Shown here: positions 9,085 to 18,986 of the stretch, piece by piece
Position numbering within the stretch: position 1 is the first letter of the stretch
Layout of the letters: each line of letters starts with the position of its first letter
Assembly: GCA_013178375.1 (NCBI GenBank)
Contig: JABLXQ010000020.1
Location: 35,637-99,636, forward strand
Direction of reading: 5' to 3'
DNA length: 64,000 nucleotides
Source: Gammaproteobacteria bacterium
Lineage (GTDB): Bacteria > Pseudomonadota > Gammaproteobacteria > Pseudomonadales > Ketobacteraceae
Translations under genes and position numbers: made by a program
The notes under the pieces: model-generated
What the model was told of the DNA's origin: nothing
Database searches by the model: none
Seen by the model: only the letters and a program-made list of their open reading frames with translations

Positions 9085-9743
9085 CCGGCTTTTTCCACCA
9101 GATAACCGACACCACGCACCGTGCGGATCAGATCGTTATAGAATTTTTTGCGCAGATGGTGAATATGCACCTCCACCGCGTTGCTGGCGACATCCTGATC
9201 CCAATCGTAAATCGCGCGCTCCAGCTGCTCCCGGGTGAGGACCCGTCCGGTATTGACCAGCAGCTCCTGCAACAGCGCGAACTCCCGCCGCGAAATCTCG
9301 ACTGGCTGACCCTGGTATTCCGCTTTCATGGAATCGGGATGCAACGTGATGTCCTTGTACTGCAACACGGCCGATGCGCGTCCGCTCCGCCGCCGCAGCA
9401 ACGCCCGCACCCGCGCCATCAGTTCATCCTGGTCGAACGGTTTCACCATGTAATCGTCGGCGCCCGCATCCAGTCCACCAACGCGATCCTCGATACTGTC
9501 GCGAGCGGTGAGAATGATCACCGGCGTGGTCATGCCGCGCTTGCGCAGGGTACTGAGTACGGCTTTGCCGTCGATATCCGGCAGGCCGAGATCCAGTACC
9601 ACCAGATCGTATTCGTCCGTTTCCAGACAATGCAGTGCGGACTGTCCGGTGGACATCCAGTCCACCGCATAGCCATCCATCTTTAATCCTGTCAGCACGG
9701 CGCGTCCCAGCATCGCATCGTCTTCCACCAGCAGTAATCGCAT
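9081..9743 (-). CDS. OmpR-family response regulator (QseB/PmrA type)
   Basis: The N-terminal receiver has acidic pocket EDD at residues 7-9, phospho-acceptor D51 in LDLGLP, and switch residues T and K (ILTA, VKPF). A C-terminal winged helix follows (ALLQELLVNTGRVLTREQL and VEVHIHHLRKKF). A GTG six bases upstream (9749) could also initiate, but the ATG gives D51 as in QseB and has AAGG spaced 8 nt ahead. It overlaps the kinase gene and begins about 38 bp after the TPR gene. A triple CTTAAG box upstream of the operon at 14152-14178 is the expected recognition sequence for this regulator class, so autoregulation is likely. Confidence 0.92.
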   Translation of the reverse strand: MRLLLVEDDAMLGRAVLTGLKMDGYAVDWMSTGQSALHCLETDEYDLVVLDLGLPDIDGKAVLSTLRKRGMTTPVIILTARDSIEDRVGGLDAGADDYMVKPFDQDELMARVRALLRRRSGRASAVLQYKDITLHPDSMKAEYQGQPVEISRREFALLQELLVNTGRVLTREQLERAIYDWDQDVASNAVEVHIHHLRKKFYNDLIRTVRGVGYLVEKAG

Positions 9744-9780
9744 CCTCACAGCCTTGTCTTGTTTTTAGTGCAGTTTCTTT

Positions 9781-10443
9781 TCAATGCAGTTTTTTGCCGA
9801 CCTGGGCCAGTTTGGCCTGGATTTCCTGGCGACGCCCGGCATCCGCCAGCGGGCGACTGGGACGGGCCGGCGCCTGCAGGGCCTTGTCGAAATACTGTTT
9901 GGCTTTCGGGTACTCGCCCTGCTCCAGCCAATAATCGGCGTAAAAATAGTTGCTGTCGATACCGGCGGGATTGATTGCAATCGCCTTCTCCAGCAATTCA
10001 CGGGCTTTCTTGTCGTCACCGAAGCCGATGGGCCAGCCCGGCACCTGATAATACAGGCTACCCAGTGAAGTATAGGCCGAACCCTGCAGAGCATCCTGCG
10101 ACAGCTTGAGCGACTGTTCGAACAGGTCACGGGCATCCTTCACCAGTCCGAGCGCACCCAGCCCGCCTTTCGCGCCGGCCCAGGTGGACAGCACGATACC
10201 GCGCCAGATCAGCGGTTCGGGACGACCCGGATTTTGCGCGGCCAGTTGCTGCAGCTGCCCGGCCAGTTTTTCGAACTCGGCCTCTTTCTGGCTTTTGTCC
10301 ACCTCATAATTGATATGCGCCCATTGTTCCTGCAGCGTCAGCAGCTGCTCATCGAATGCCGGTGCCGCCTGCGCCTGCATGGCGACGACACACAGCAGCG
10401 TGGCAAGAATGGAGACAACCCTTGTCATATAAGAACCTTTCAT
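9781..10443 (-). CDS. Secreted TPR-repeat protein of the seven-gene operon
   Basis: 220 aa if started at 10443. A signal peptide (…ATLLCVVAMQAQA-AP) is followed by alpha-helical repeats: one around KDARDLFEQSLKLSQDAL and one around KARELLEKAIAINP / EYPKAKQYFDKAL fit the TPR pattern. Two starts are equally supported. The one at 10443 gives an ATGA overlap with the SDR and has AAGAGG 7 nt upstream; the one at 10428 (MTRVVS) has AAAGG at similar spacing. Predicted periplasmic, perhaps a scaffold or sensor partner for the kinase (inference). It is always-coding and on the same strand as the enzymes before it, so it belongs to the pathway's transcript. Confidence 0.8.
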   Translation of the reverse strand: MKGSYMTRVVSILATLLCVVAMQAQAAPAFDEQLLTLQEQWAHINYEVDKSQKEAEFEKLAGQLQQLAAQNPGRPEPLIWRGIVLSTWAGAKGGLGALGLVKDARDLFEQSLKLSQDALQGSAYTSLGSLYYQVPGWPIGFGDDKKARELLEKAIAINPAGIDSNYFYADYWLEQGEYPKAKQYFDKALQAPARPSRPLADAGRRQEIQAKLAQVGKKLH

Positions 10444-11267
10444 GATTTGACCTCTTGCGATTTGGATTCGTTGGAAAGGAAACGCTGGATGACCGGCAAC
10501 TGCTTGCGCAACGCCTTGTCGACGACGCTGGTGAACAGGCCATTCATGAACACGAACAGTTTTTCCGGCCAGCCGATGAAAAGACGCGGACGTTCGCGCT
10601 CGATCGACCGCACCACGCACGCCGCCACCAGCGCCGGCGCGTCCATTTTGTTGCCCAGCTCATTGTTCATGGCCACCACCGCGGCCTCGTTCATGTCGGT
10701 GGCGGTGGCGCGGGGCGCAACGTACACCACCTTGACCCGGGTCTGCGCCAGTTCACGCTGCAGTGCCTCAGTGAATCCGCGCACGCCGAATTTGCTGGCG
10801 CAGTACACCGCAAAACCGGGATATCCGATGCTGCCGAAAGTCGAACCCACATTGACAATCATCGCCTGCGGCCGTTCCAACAGCGTCGGCAACAGGGCCT
10901 GCGTCAACAGAATGGTGCCCTTCAGATTCACATCCAGCATGGCCGCGGTCTGCACCGGATCAGTCTGCGCCACGCCGGCAAACAGGTTGCGGCCGGCACA
11001 ATTCACCAGTACATCCACATCCGGATGTTGCAGCGCAATCGCCTGTGCCTGCTGCCACATCAGGTCACTGCCCAGATCCAGTTGCACCAGCGCCACCTTC
11101 GCCTGACCGTGCGCCGACAACAACTGTCGTGCAATCTGTTGCAGGCTCACCAGATTCCGCCCCGCCAGCACCAGGCGCGCGCCCTGCTGCAGCAGTGCCG
11201 CCGCCAGTGCCTTGCCGATGCCACCACTGGCACCGGTCAGCAATACTTTCCTGTCACGCAGCTGCAT
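10440..11267 (-). CDS. Short-chain dehydrogenase/reductase in the seven-gene operon
   Basis: 275 aa classical SDR. The cofactor motif TGASGGIG is near residue 11, NCAG near 90, and the catalytic Ser and YCASK come later in standard order. A C-terminal extension with the hydrophobic stretch KLFVFMNGLFTSVV could bind membrane, a feature of SDRs acting on long acyl chains. Overlaps the diiron oxidase gene by 14 bp upstream and the TPR gene by 4 bp downstream. Likely reduces or oxidises a keto/hydroxy group on the product made by the preceding AMP-binding enzyme and oxidase (inference). Confidence 0.88.
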   Translation of the reverse strand: MQLRDRKVLLTGASGGIGKALAAALLQQGARLVLAGRNLVSLQQIARQLLSAHGQAKVALVQLDLGSDLMWQQAQAIALQHPDVDVLVNCAGRNLFAGVAQTDPVQTAAMLDVNLKGTILLTQALLPTLLERPQAMIVNVGSTFGSIGYPGFAVYCASKFGVRGFTEALQRELAQTRVKVVYVAPRATATDMNEAAVVAMNNELGNKMDAPALVAACVVRSIERERPRLFIGWPEKLFVFMNGLFTSVVDKALRKQLPVIQRFLSNESKSQEVKS

Positions 11268-11940
11268 GATTCACCTCAACGGTCTGGGCCTGTTGCAGCG
11301 GAATCGACCGCAGCATGTCGCCATAAAGCCGGTACACCACATTTGCCGCGTGGACGATGGCACGCTGGTCATCGGCATTGTCGACACCATTCATCAGCTT
11401 TTCAAAAAACTGGAAATGCTCCAGATCCAGATTGCCGTGGGAAAACAGATAGGAAAATGCCGATGCCGGCAGACCCAGCCGCGCCTGCACGATCTGCCCC
11501 ATCTTGATGGCAAGGTTGATACTGGTGCCTTCCAGCACCATGACCATGCCGAAGAACGCCGCCGGATTGCCACGGTGAATCTGGTCATACAGAAACGCCA
11601 CCATCAGTTCGATGGGCAGGCAGGGTTTGTTGTCTCGCACCTGCTGTCTGTCGCCACCGCAGGCCTCGATATCGTTCAGAATCCAGGCGTCATGGCCGTA
11701 TTCTTCCTCGATATATTCGACCAGGGCTTCGCGCACCGCTTCCAACCGCTCCGGCAGGCGGGCTCCGCATGCCATCATCAGCGGCACCGTGTGGCGAACG
11801 TGATGGAAAGCCTGTTCCAGAAAATAGCGGTAGCCGTTTATATCGAAGCGGCCTTCCACCACGGCCTGGATCACTGGCGCTGTCAGCACATGCTGGCGCG
11901 CCGTTTCGGTTTGCTGTTGCAGTTGTTCAAAAAATCCCAT
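11254..11940 (-). CDS. Haem-oxygenase-like diiron oxidase (TenA/UndA/CADD-like superfamily)
   Basis: 228 aa all-helical protein. Six metal-ligand positions of the HDO superfamily can be read: E80 and H83 (EEEYGHD), E137 (VLEGTS), then H168, D172 and H175 (HGNLDLEH). The E-x2-H and H-x3-D-x2-H spacing is that of UndA, which oxidatively decarboxylates medium-chain fatty acids. TenA thiaminases lack this set, so thiamin metabolism is unlikely. It starts 1 bp after the AMP-binding gene's stop and overlaps the SDR by 14 bp. Expected reaction: O2-dependent oxidation or C-C cleavage of an acyl substrate. The exact substrate is unknown. Confidence 0.82.
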   Translation of the reverse strand: MGFFEQLQQQTETARQHVLTAPVIQAVVEGRFDINGYRYFLEQAFHHVRHTVPLMMACGARLPERLEAVREALVEYIEEEYGHDAWILNDIEACGGDRQQVRDNKPCLPIELMVAFLYDQIHRGNPAAFFGMVMVLEGTSINLAIKMGQIVQARLGLPASAFSYLFSHGNLDLEHFQFFEKLMNGVDNADDQRAIVHAANVVYRLYGDMLRSIPLQQAQTVEVNHAAA

Positions 11941-11941
11941 G

Positions 11942-13447
11942 TCATTTCTCCGCAGAACGTGAATTGGTAATCGTTAGTGATGGGACTGCCAGCCACTGAG
12001 CAAATTGCTTTTCGATTGCAGCGCGCCGGACGCGGCCATTGGCAGTCGCCAGTCCGTTGTCGCAAGTGAAGGGCTCCGGGGCCATAACCACCTGGCCGAT
12101 GCGCGCGTAATCCGGCAGCGCCCGATTGCATTCCGCCACCGCTGCGTCCACATCGGCCTGGGTGAAGCCGTTGCGCGCCACTACAATCGCCACATTGCGC
12201 GGCAGCGCCTCGCCGAACACCGCCACCTGGCGAATGGGCAGAAAACGCAGCAATTCTGCTTCCACCCATTCCGGATTGACGTTGCGGCCAAATGCGGTAA
12301 TGAACATGTTTTTCTTGCGTCCGCTCACATGCAGGAAACCGTCGGCGTCCAGATGACCCAGATCGCCGGTGGCGATTTCGCTGCAGCTTGATTCCGCGTC
12401 ACCCAGATAACCCGACATGACAGCGCCACGCACCATGATTTCGCCATCGTCGGCAATGCGGATCGCACAGTGCGACAGCGGTTTTCCCACACTGCCGATG
12501 CGATCCGCACCCGGCAGATTCAGCGCTACCACCGAACCGCATTCCGACAAACCGTAACCTTCAAACACCGGCAAATGCAGCGCACGGGCCTGCTCCAGCT
12601 GACGCCGCGCCACCTTGCCGCCACCCACTGCGATGAAACGAAAACTGTTGCCAATACTGACACCGCGCTCCAGCAGACTCACCAGCGCCAGCAGCAACTG
12701 CGGCACCAGAATGCTGGCATGGGGTTGCACGCGCTGGATTTCAGCCAGCAGCAGAAACGGATTGAACTGCTCTGGCGATGCCAGGCCCAGCTGCTCCAGC
12801 CGGCGCACATGAATACGCACACCCTGCAGCAGCGGTGCGTAAATTCCGGCAATGTTTTCCAGCAGCGTGGCAAAGGGCAGCACACCCAGATGAGTCTCGA
12901 TGGCCAGGGGTTGCAGCGCAGCGGCGATGGCACGCGCGGTATTTCCCAGGGTGGCCAGTGACAGCCGCACGCCTTTCGCCGTGCCAGTGCTGCCGGAGGT
13001 GAAGGTTATTTTCTCGTAGGCTGTAATGTGTGTTACTGCAGGCACAGCATCCAGTCGGGCAGCGGCGATGTCGTAATCCACGCTCAGGATTTCTGCTCCG
13101 GAAACAGATGCTCCGGCAAAAGAATCCAACACCGCAGCCGGCGCGAGCAGAGTATCCACACCCGCCTCTTTCAGCACATGCGCAATCTGGGCGGCGGCAA
13201 AAAATGTCGGCAGCGGAATGACACGCACGGGCAGTTCCAGTAACGCCAGATCACTGATGATCCAGCCGAAAGAATTGTCACCGGCGATCGCGATGGATTG
13301 GCAGCCATTGGCCTGCACCCATGCGCGCAGCAACTGGATTGCCTGCCACAATTCCGCCGCGTTCAGCGTGCGCTGGCCGTCATCCAGCAGAATCCGTTCC
13401 GGTTGCGCCAGCGCACGCTCACGAATTGATTCAAGCACTGAGAACAT
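11942..13447 (-). CDS. AMP-binding (acyl-adenylate-forming) enzyme, Lys of the A10 motif replaced
   Basis: 501 aa ANL-superfamily protein. The P-loop is TFTSGSTGTAKG; the A5-like block is EGYGLSECG; the A7/A8 block is TGDLGHLDADGFLHVSGRKKNMFI. Near the C-terminus the usual G-K of the A10 motif reads NGRVRR, so the adenylation lysine is an arginine. No carrier domain is fused. The start at 13447 (MFSVLES) overlaps the haemolysin-family gene by 17 bp; a longer frame to 13528 would overlap more and lacks family similarity. Likely activates a fatty acid for transfer to a carrier, CoA or amine acceptor (inference). Confidence 0.85.
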   Translation of the reverse strand: MFSVLESIRERALAQPERILLDDGQRTLNAAELWQAIQLLRAWVQANGCQSIAIAGDNSFGWIISDLALLELPVRVIPLPTFFAAAQIAHVLKEAGVDTLLAPAAVLDSFAGASVSGAEILSVDYDIAAARLDAVPAVTHITAYEKITFTSGSTGTAKGVRLSLATLGNTARAIAAALQPLAIETHLGVLPFATLLENIAGIYAPLLQGVRIHVRRLEQLGLASPEQFNPFLLLAEIQRVQPHASILVPQLLLALVSLLERGVSIGNSFRFIAVGGGKVARRQLEQARALHLPVFEGYGLSECGSVVALNLPGADRIGSVGKPLSHCAIRIADDGEIMVRGAVMSGYLGDAESSCSEIATGDLGHLDADGFLHVSGRKKNMFITAFGRNVNPEWVEAELLRFLPIRQVAVFGEALPRNVAIVVARNGFTQADVDAAVAECNRALPDYARIGQVVMAPEPFTCDNGLATANGRVRRAAIEKQFAQWLAVPSLTITNSRSAEK

Positions 13448-14093
13448 CCCGATGCTCCAATCGCTGGTAGGAGCAGGCCCGCAGCAGACCACATTGCTCC
13501 ACCCGCTGACGGCCCTGTTCAATCTCACCCACCATCACCTGTGGCTGCTTGTCGTAATAATTGCCCCAGTCCGCAACGCCACCGGGAATCCTGTCCGGCA
13601 GTGCCGGCGCCACGCACAGGGGATTGATGCCCAGCCGGCGCAGCACATTCACCACACCGGTAATGCCGGTGCAGGCCAGCCAGCGGAAATTCCACGCGGT
13701 CAGCAGATCCGTCAGCGCCGCAAACAGGTAACGGCCGTAACCGGGCTTTACCGCCGCCAGGTTACCCACTTCCACCACGTCCTGGCGCCGGCAATCCACC
13801 GGCTGGCGCGAAGCAATCACCCGCTCCACTGGTGCATTCAGGTAATGCTCCAGGAACAGCGGCTCCTGCTGCGCAGAGCGGACCCCGGCCACCGCCAGCA
13901 CCTCGCCAGCAGCATTCTCCAGCGCCACCAGCAAAGGCATGAACTGGTGCACATGAGCGCCGTGAGCGGCGAAAAAACGCTGCGCGATGAACTGTTCGAT
14001 CCGCTTGCGTTCAGGGTGCCAATGGCAATAGCCGATAATCTGGCAGGATTCGCCTGCGATGGTCAGCTCGGCATAACGATGACTGGAGGACAT
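13431..14093 (-). CDS. Thermostable-haemolysin-family protein (GNAT-like acyltransferase fold), first gene of the operon
   Basis: 220 aa, the size of the T_hemolysin family (named after a Vibrio haemolysin). That family falls in the acetyltransferase superfamily that also includes LuxI-type synthases. The family-like core reads VEVGNLA followed by GYGRYLFAALTDLL, then WLACTGITGVVNVLRRLG and a C-terminal WGNYYDKQPQVMVGEI. There is no signal peptide, arguing against a secreted toxin and for a cytoplasmic enzyme. It heads the operon and overlaps the AMP-binding gene by 17 bp, so the two probably act together. An acyl-transfer role is inference from fold and context. Confidence 0.75.
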   Translation of the reverse strand: MSSSHRYAELTIAGESCQIIGYCHWHPERKRIEQFIAQRFFAAHGAHVHQFMPLLVALENAAGEVLAVAGVRSAQQEPLFLEHYLNAPVERVIASRQPVDCRRQDVVEVGNLAAVKPGYGRYLFAALTDLLTAWNFRWLACTGITGVVNVLRRLGINPLCVAPALPDRIPGGVADWGNYYDKQPQVMVGEIEQGRQRVEQCGLLRACSYQRLEHRDVLSA

Positions 14094-14137
14094 GGACTGC
14101 TCTCACTTCCCGGATTCGAAATGAATACAGGAACGAG

Positions 14138-14178
14138 ACTATGCGAGACAGCTTAAGCCGGGCTTAAGCAACCTTAAG
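14138..14178 (-). promoter_or_regulatory. Triple CTTAAG box (PmrA/QseB-type) and -10 element
   Basis: CTTAAG occurs at 14152-14157, 14163-14168 and 14173-14178, with 5- and 4-nt gaps. The YTTAAK-N5-YTTAAK pattern is the PmrA/QseB box. On the minus strand the boxes cover the -35 position and are followed after 8 nt by CATAGT (14138-14143), a candidate -10. This places transcription start about 45 bp before the operon's first ATG. Confidence 0.75.
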
Positions 14179-14220
14179 GAATTCTTATAACGAGAAAAAA
14201 AGCGGTATGGTGTGAAAGAA

Positions 14221-14243
14221 TCCGCAGACAGGGCATCTGCGGA
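14221..14243 (-). terminator. Hairpin downstream of fadH
   Basis: A perfect 8-bp stem TCCGCAGA/TCTGCGGA with a 7-nt loop lies 50 bp after the fadH stop. On the minus strand it is followed by TTCTTTC, a weak U-tract. Confidence 0.5.
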
Positions 14244-14292
14244 CTCCAGGGAGGGGAACGAATACGTCAGTTTGCCGTCAAACCTAATCAGG

Positions 14293-16314
<2,022 letters not shown>

Positions 16315-16402
16315 TCATCTATCAACACAGTGAATGGCAATAAAAAAACCTGCCACAATCCTAGCCCAGTTTTGTTGCGGAGGGCCTGGCGAATTGCTAA
16401 CG

Positions 16403-16416
16403 TGACCAAACAGTCA
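16403..16416 (-). promoter_or_regulatory. TGAC-N6-GTCA operator candidate, fadH
   Basis: On the minus strand it reads TGACTGTTTGGTCA, 98 bp before the fadH ATG and 28 bp before the divergent methyltransferase ATG. Its first half overlaps a TTGACT that could serve as a -35. It matches the consensus seen at 36883 and 40659. Confidence 0.6.
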
Positions 16417-16443
16417 AGTCACTAGGATGCCAAGGAAGTCGAC

Positions 16444-17274
16444 ATGTCCGCCAGACCCCTTACCGAAAAACTCAGCACCGACAAACTGATCGGTGTGCCT
16501 GAAACCATGCTCATTCCCCTGTTCGCCCGCGCAGTGGAAACGCCGCGCCCTGACGCCATCTGCCGCGACCCGAAAGCGGTCGAGCTGGTAAGCCGCATCG
16601 ACTACGACTTCAGCAAATTCGATCCGGGCAACGCCACGGCCCTGGGCATTGCCATCCGCACCCAGATTTTCGACGACATGGCGCGCGCCTATATCGAGCA
16701 GCATCCAGAGTGCGTCGTCATCAACATTGCCGCCGGGCTGGACGCTCGCTTCTACCGCGTCGACAACGGCAAGCTGCGCTGGTATGAACTGGATCTGCCG
16801 GAAGCCATCGAACTGCGCCGGCAATTTTTCAGCGAAAGTGAACGTCACCGTTTCCTGGCCGCCAACGCCCTGGACCCGATCTGGCTGGAGCAGATCGAAC
16901 ACTCCAAACATATGCTGGTCATCATCGAAGGTCTGCTGATGTATTTCGATGAAAGCGATGTGAAATTCCTGCTGACCCTGCTGGCCGAACGCCTGCCCGG
17001 CTGCGAAAAACTGGTGGAGGTGCTGGGGAAATCCCAGGCACAGCGCACCGGCAACAACGAGATGGTGTCCAAGACCAACGCCGCGTTCAAATGGGGCATT
17101 CGCGATGCGGCGGAGATGGGCACCTGGCATCCTGCGCTGGATTACGTCACCGATGTTTCCATCTACGATCGCCACGACGCACGCTGGCGCGAATTGCCGC
17201 TGAAGTGGCCCGCTGCGTTGTCAGAGCTGCGCAACACCGCCAACAGGATTGTGCATCTACGCTCGCGTCGGTGA
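16444..17274 (+). CDS. Leucine-carboxyl-methyltransferase-family SAM-dependent methyltransferase
   Basis: 276 aa. The Ppm1/LCMT pattern is visible: VVINIAAGLDARFYRVD for SAM binding near residue 97, YELDLPEAIELR, and IEGLLMYF near 165. Bacterial members methylate carboxylates of small molecules or natural products; the substrate here is unknown. A Shine-Dalgarno-like AAGGAAG is 6-7 bp before the ATG. It is divergent from fadH across a 138-bp gap holding a shared palindromic operator candidate, and a strong terminator follows. Confidence 0.82.
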   Translation: MSARPLTEKLSTDKLIGVPETMLIPLFARAVETPRPDAICRDPKAVELVSRIDYDFSKFDPGNATALGIAIRTQIFDDMARAYIEQHPECVVINIAAGLDARFYRVDNGKLRWYELDLPEAIELRRQFFSESERHRFLAANALDPIWLEQIEHSKHMLVIIEGLLMYFDESDVKFLLTLLAERLPGCEKLVEVLGKSQAQRTGNNEMVSKTNAAFKWGIRDAAEMGTWHPALDYVTDVSIYDRHDARWRELPLKWPAALSELRNTANRIVHLRSRR

Positions 17275-17293
17275 TGCCTGCGGGCGAATCCGC

Positions 17294-17333
17294 AAAAAAC
17301 AAAGGCGGCCTGGAAACAGCCGCCTTTGTTTTT
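17294..17333. terminator. Bidirectional intrinsic terminator
   Basis: A 15-bp perfect stem (right arm GCCGCCTTTGTTTTT) with a 9-nt loop lies between the methyltransferase (plus) and the thiolase (minus). It is flanked by A- and T-tracts, so it works in both directions. Confidence 0.92.
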
Positions 17334-17386
17334 ATTCCGGCCTTTTACGCCAGTGTTTCCTGTCAAGCCGTGTCACCGGCAAAACA

Positions 17387-18667
17387 TCACTTTTCCAGAA
17401 TCGCCGTCACGCCCTGACCACCTGCCGCGCAGATGGAAATCAGGCCACGGCCCGAGCCCTTCTCGTTCAGCAGCTTCGCCAGCGTGTGAATGATGCGGCC
17501 GCCGGTAGCGGCAAACGGGTGACCTGCCGCCAGCGAGGAACCGTTTACGTTCAGCTTGGCGCGGTCGATGCTGCCCAGCACCTTGCTGCGGCCCAGTTTC
17601 TGCTTGCAGAAAGATTCGGTTTCCCAGGCTTTCAGCGTGTACAGCACCTGCGCGGCAAACGCCTCGTGGATTTCATAGAAATCGAAATCCTGCAGGGTGA
17701 TGCCAGCGCGATCCAGCAGACGCGGCACAGCATAGGCCGGCGCGATCAACAAACCTTCTTTCTTGCCCACGAAATCCACCGCAGCGGTTTCGCAGTACGT
17801 CATGTACGCCAGAATCGGCAGGTTGTTTTTCTTCGCCCACTCTTCGCTGGCCAGCAGTACAGACGACGCGCCATCGGTCAGCGGCGTGGAGTTGGCGGCG
17901 GTCATGGTGCCGTTTTCTTTATCGAAGCAGGGTTTCAGGCTGGCGAGTTTTTCCATCTTGGTATCGCCGCGCATGTTGTTGTCGCGCTCCAGACCCATAA
18001 ACGGAGTGATCATGTCCTTGAAGAAACCGCGCTCATAGGCAGCGGCCATTTTGGTGTGACTTTCGTATGCCAGCTTGTCCTGTTCGGCGCGGGGAATGTT
18101 CCATTCCTTGGCGGTGATTTCGCAATGGTCGCCCATGGCCAGGCCAGTGCGTGGTTCGCTGTTGGCAGGAATCAGCGGCATCAGGTGACGGGGACGGATT
18201 TTTGCAATCAGCTTCATCCGCTCCTGGTTGGTCTTGGCGCGGTTCAGGTCCAGCAGAATTTTGCGCAGGCCTTCGCTCACACCAATGGGCGCGTCGGACG
18301 TAGTGTCCACACCGCAGGCAATACCGCAATCGATCTGGCCCAGGGCGATTTTGTTCGCCACCAGAATCGCTGCTTCCAGACCGGTGCCACAGGCCTGCTG
18401 AATGTCATAACAGGGCGTTTCCGGCGCCAGCTGCGTGCTCAGCACGGATTCGCGCACCAAGTTGAAATCGCGCGAGTGCTTCATCACCGCGCCGCCCACC
18501 ACTTCACCCATCAGCTTGCCTTGCAGCTTGTAACGCTCGATCAGTCCATTCAGCGCCGCCGTCAGCATGTCCTGATTGCTGGCATGGGAGTAAGCGGTGT
18601 TGGAACGTGCAAAGGGAATTCGGTTTCCGCCAATGATGGCCACCTTGCGAACTTGATCTACTTTCAT
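17387..18667 (-). CDS. Acetyl-CoA C-acyltransferase (thiolase), FadA2/FadI-like
   Basis: 426 aa thiolase. The acyl-accepting Cys is in QQACGTGLEA near residue 93; NEAFAAQ-type block reads EIHEAFAAQ; His and second Cys are in GHPFAATGGR and ICAAGGQG. The length and start (MKVDQVRKVAIIGGNRIPF) fit the acetyl-CoA acetyltransferase subfamily that pairs with FabG4- and HtdX-type proteins. It cleaves 3-ketoacyl-CoA or, in reverse, condenses acyl-CoAs. Divergent from fabG4 across 319 bp; Shine-Dalgarno AGGAAG present. Confidence 0.9.
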   Translation of the reverse strand: MKVDQVRKVAIIGGNRIPFARSNTAYSHASNQDMLTAALNGLIERYKLQGKLMGEVVGGAVMKHSRDFNLVRESVLSTQLAPETPCYDIQQACGTGLEAAILVANKIALGQIDCGIACGVDTTSDAPIGVSEGLRKILLDLNRAKTNQERMKLIAKIRPRHLMPLIPANSEPRTGLAMGDHCEITAKEWNIPRAEQDKLAYESHTKMAAAYERGFFKDMITPFMGLERDNNMRGDTKMEKLASLKPCFDKENGTMTAANSTPLTDGASSVLLASEEWAKKNNLPILAYMTYCETAAVDFVGKKEGLLIAPAYAVPRLLDRAGITLQDFDFYEIHEAFAAQVLYTLKAWETESFCKQKLGRSKVLGSIDRAKLNVNGSSLAAGHPFAATGGRIIHTLAKLLNEKGSGRGLISICAAGGQGVTAILEK

Positions 18668-18986
18668 GGAAAGGCTTCCTGTCGAGTGGATGCCCTAACG
18701 GTGAGGGCATAAAGGGTTGATCTGCCTGAACGGATAAAAGAGTCGGCACCGGCTGGATTCCGGATTACGGGGCCTAGTCTAGCCGGGTGTCATCCCGAAA
18801 CATTGGCAGAACTGACCCGCGGCCATTTAAACGGGGTCAATTCAATTTGGAATACAAGTCATTTACTATACGCGCCGACTACCCTGCGCTTGCAGCTGTG
18901 CCACAGCCCACGGATTACGCGGCATCGGCGGCTGCAAAGCGGCCACAACTATACCACACCAACATTACCCACACAGGATCAGAACC
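18668..18986. promoter_or_regulatory. Divergent control region between thiolase and fabG4-like genes
   Basis: 319 bp without a gene. A plausible sigma70 promoter for the plus-strand gene is TTCAAT (18841-18846), 17-bp spacer, TACTAT (18864-18869), giving a leader of about 110 nt. The fabG4 Shine-Dalgarno AGGA is 8 nt before its ATG. No TGAC-N6-GTCA box and no clear palindrome are visible. Confidence 0.4.
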
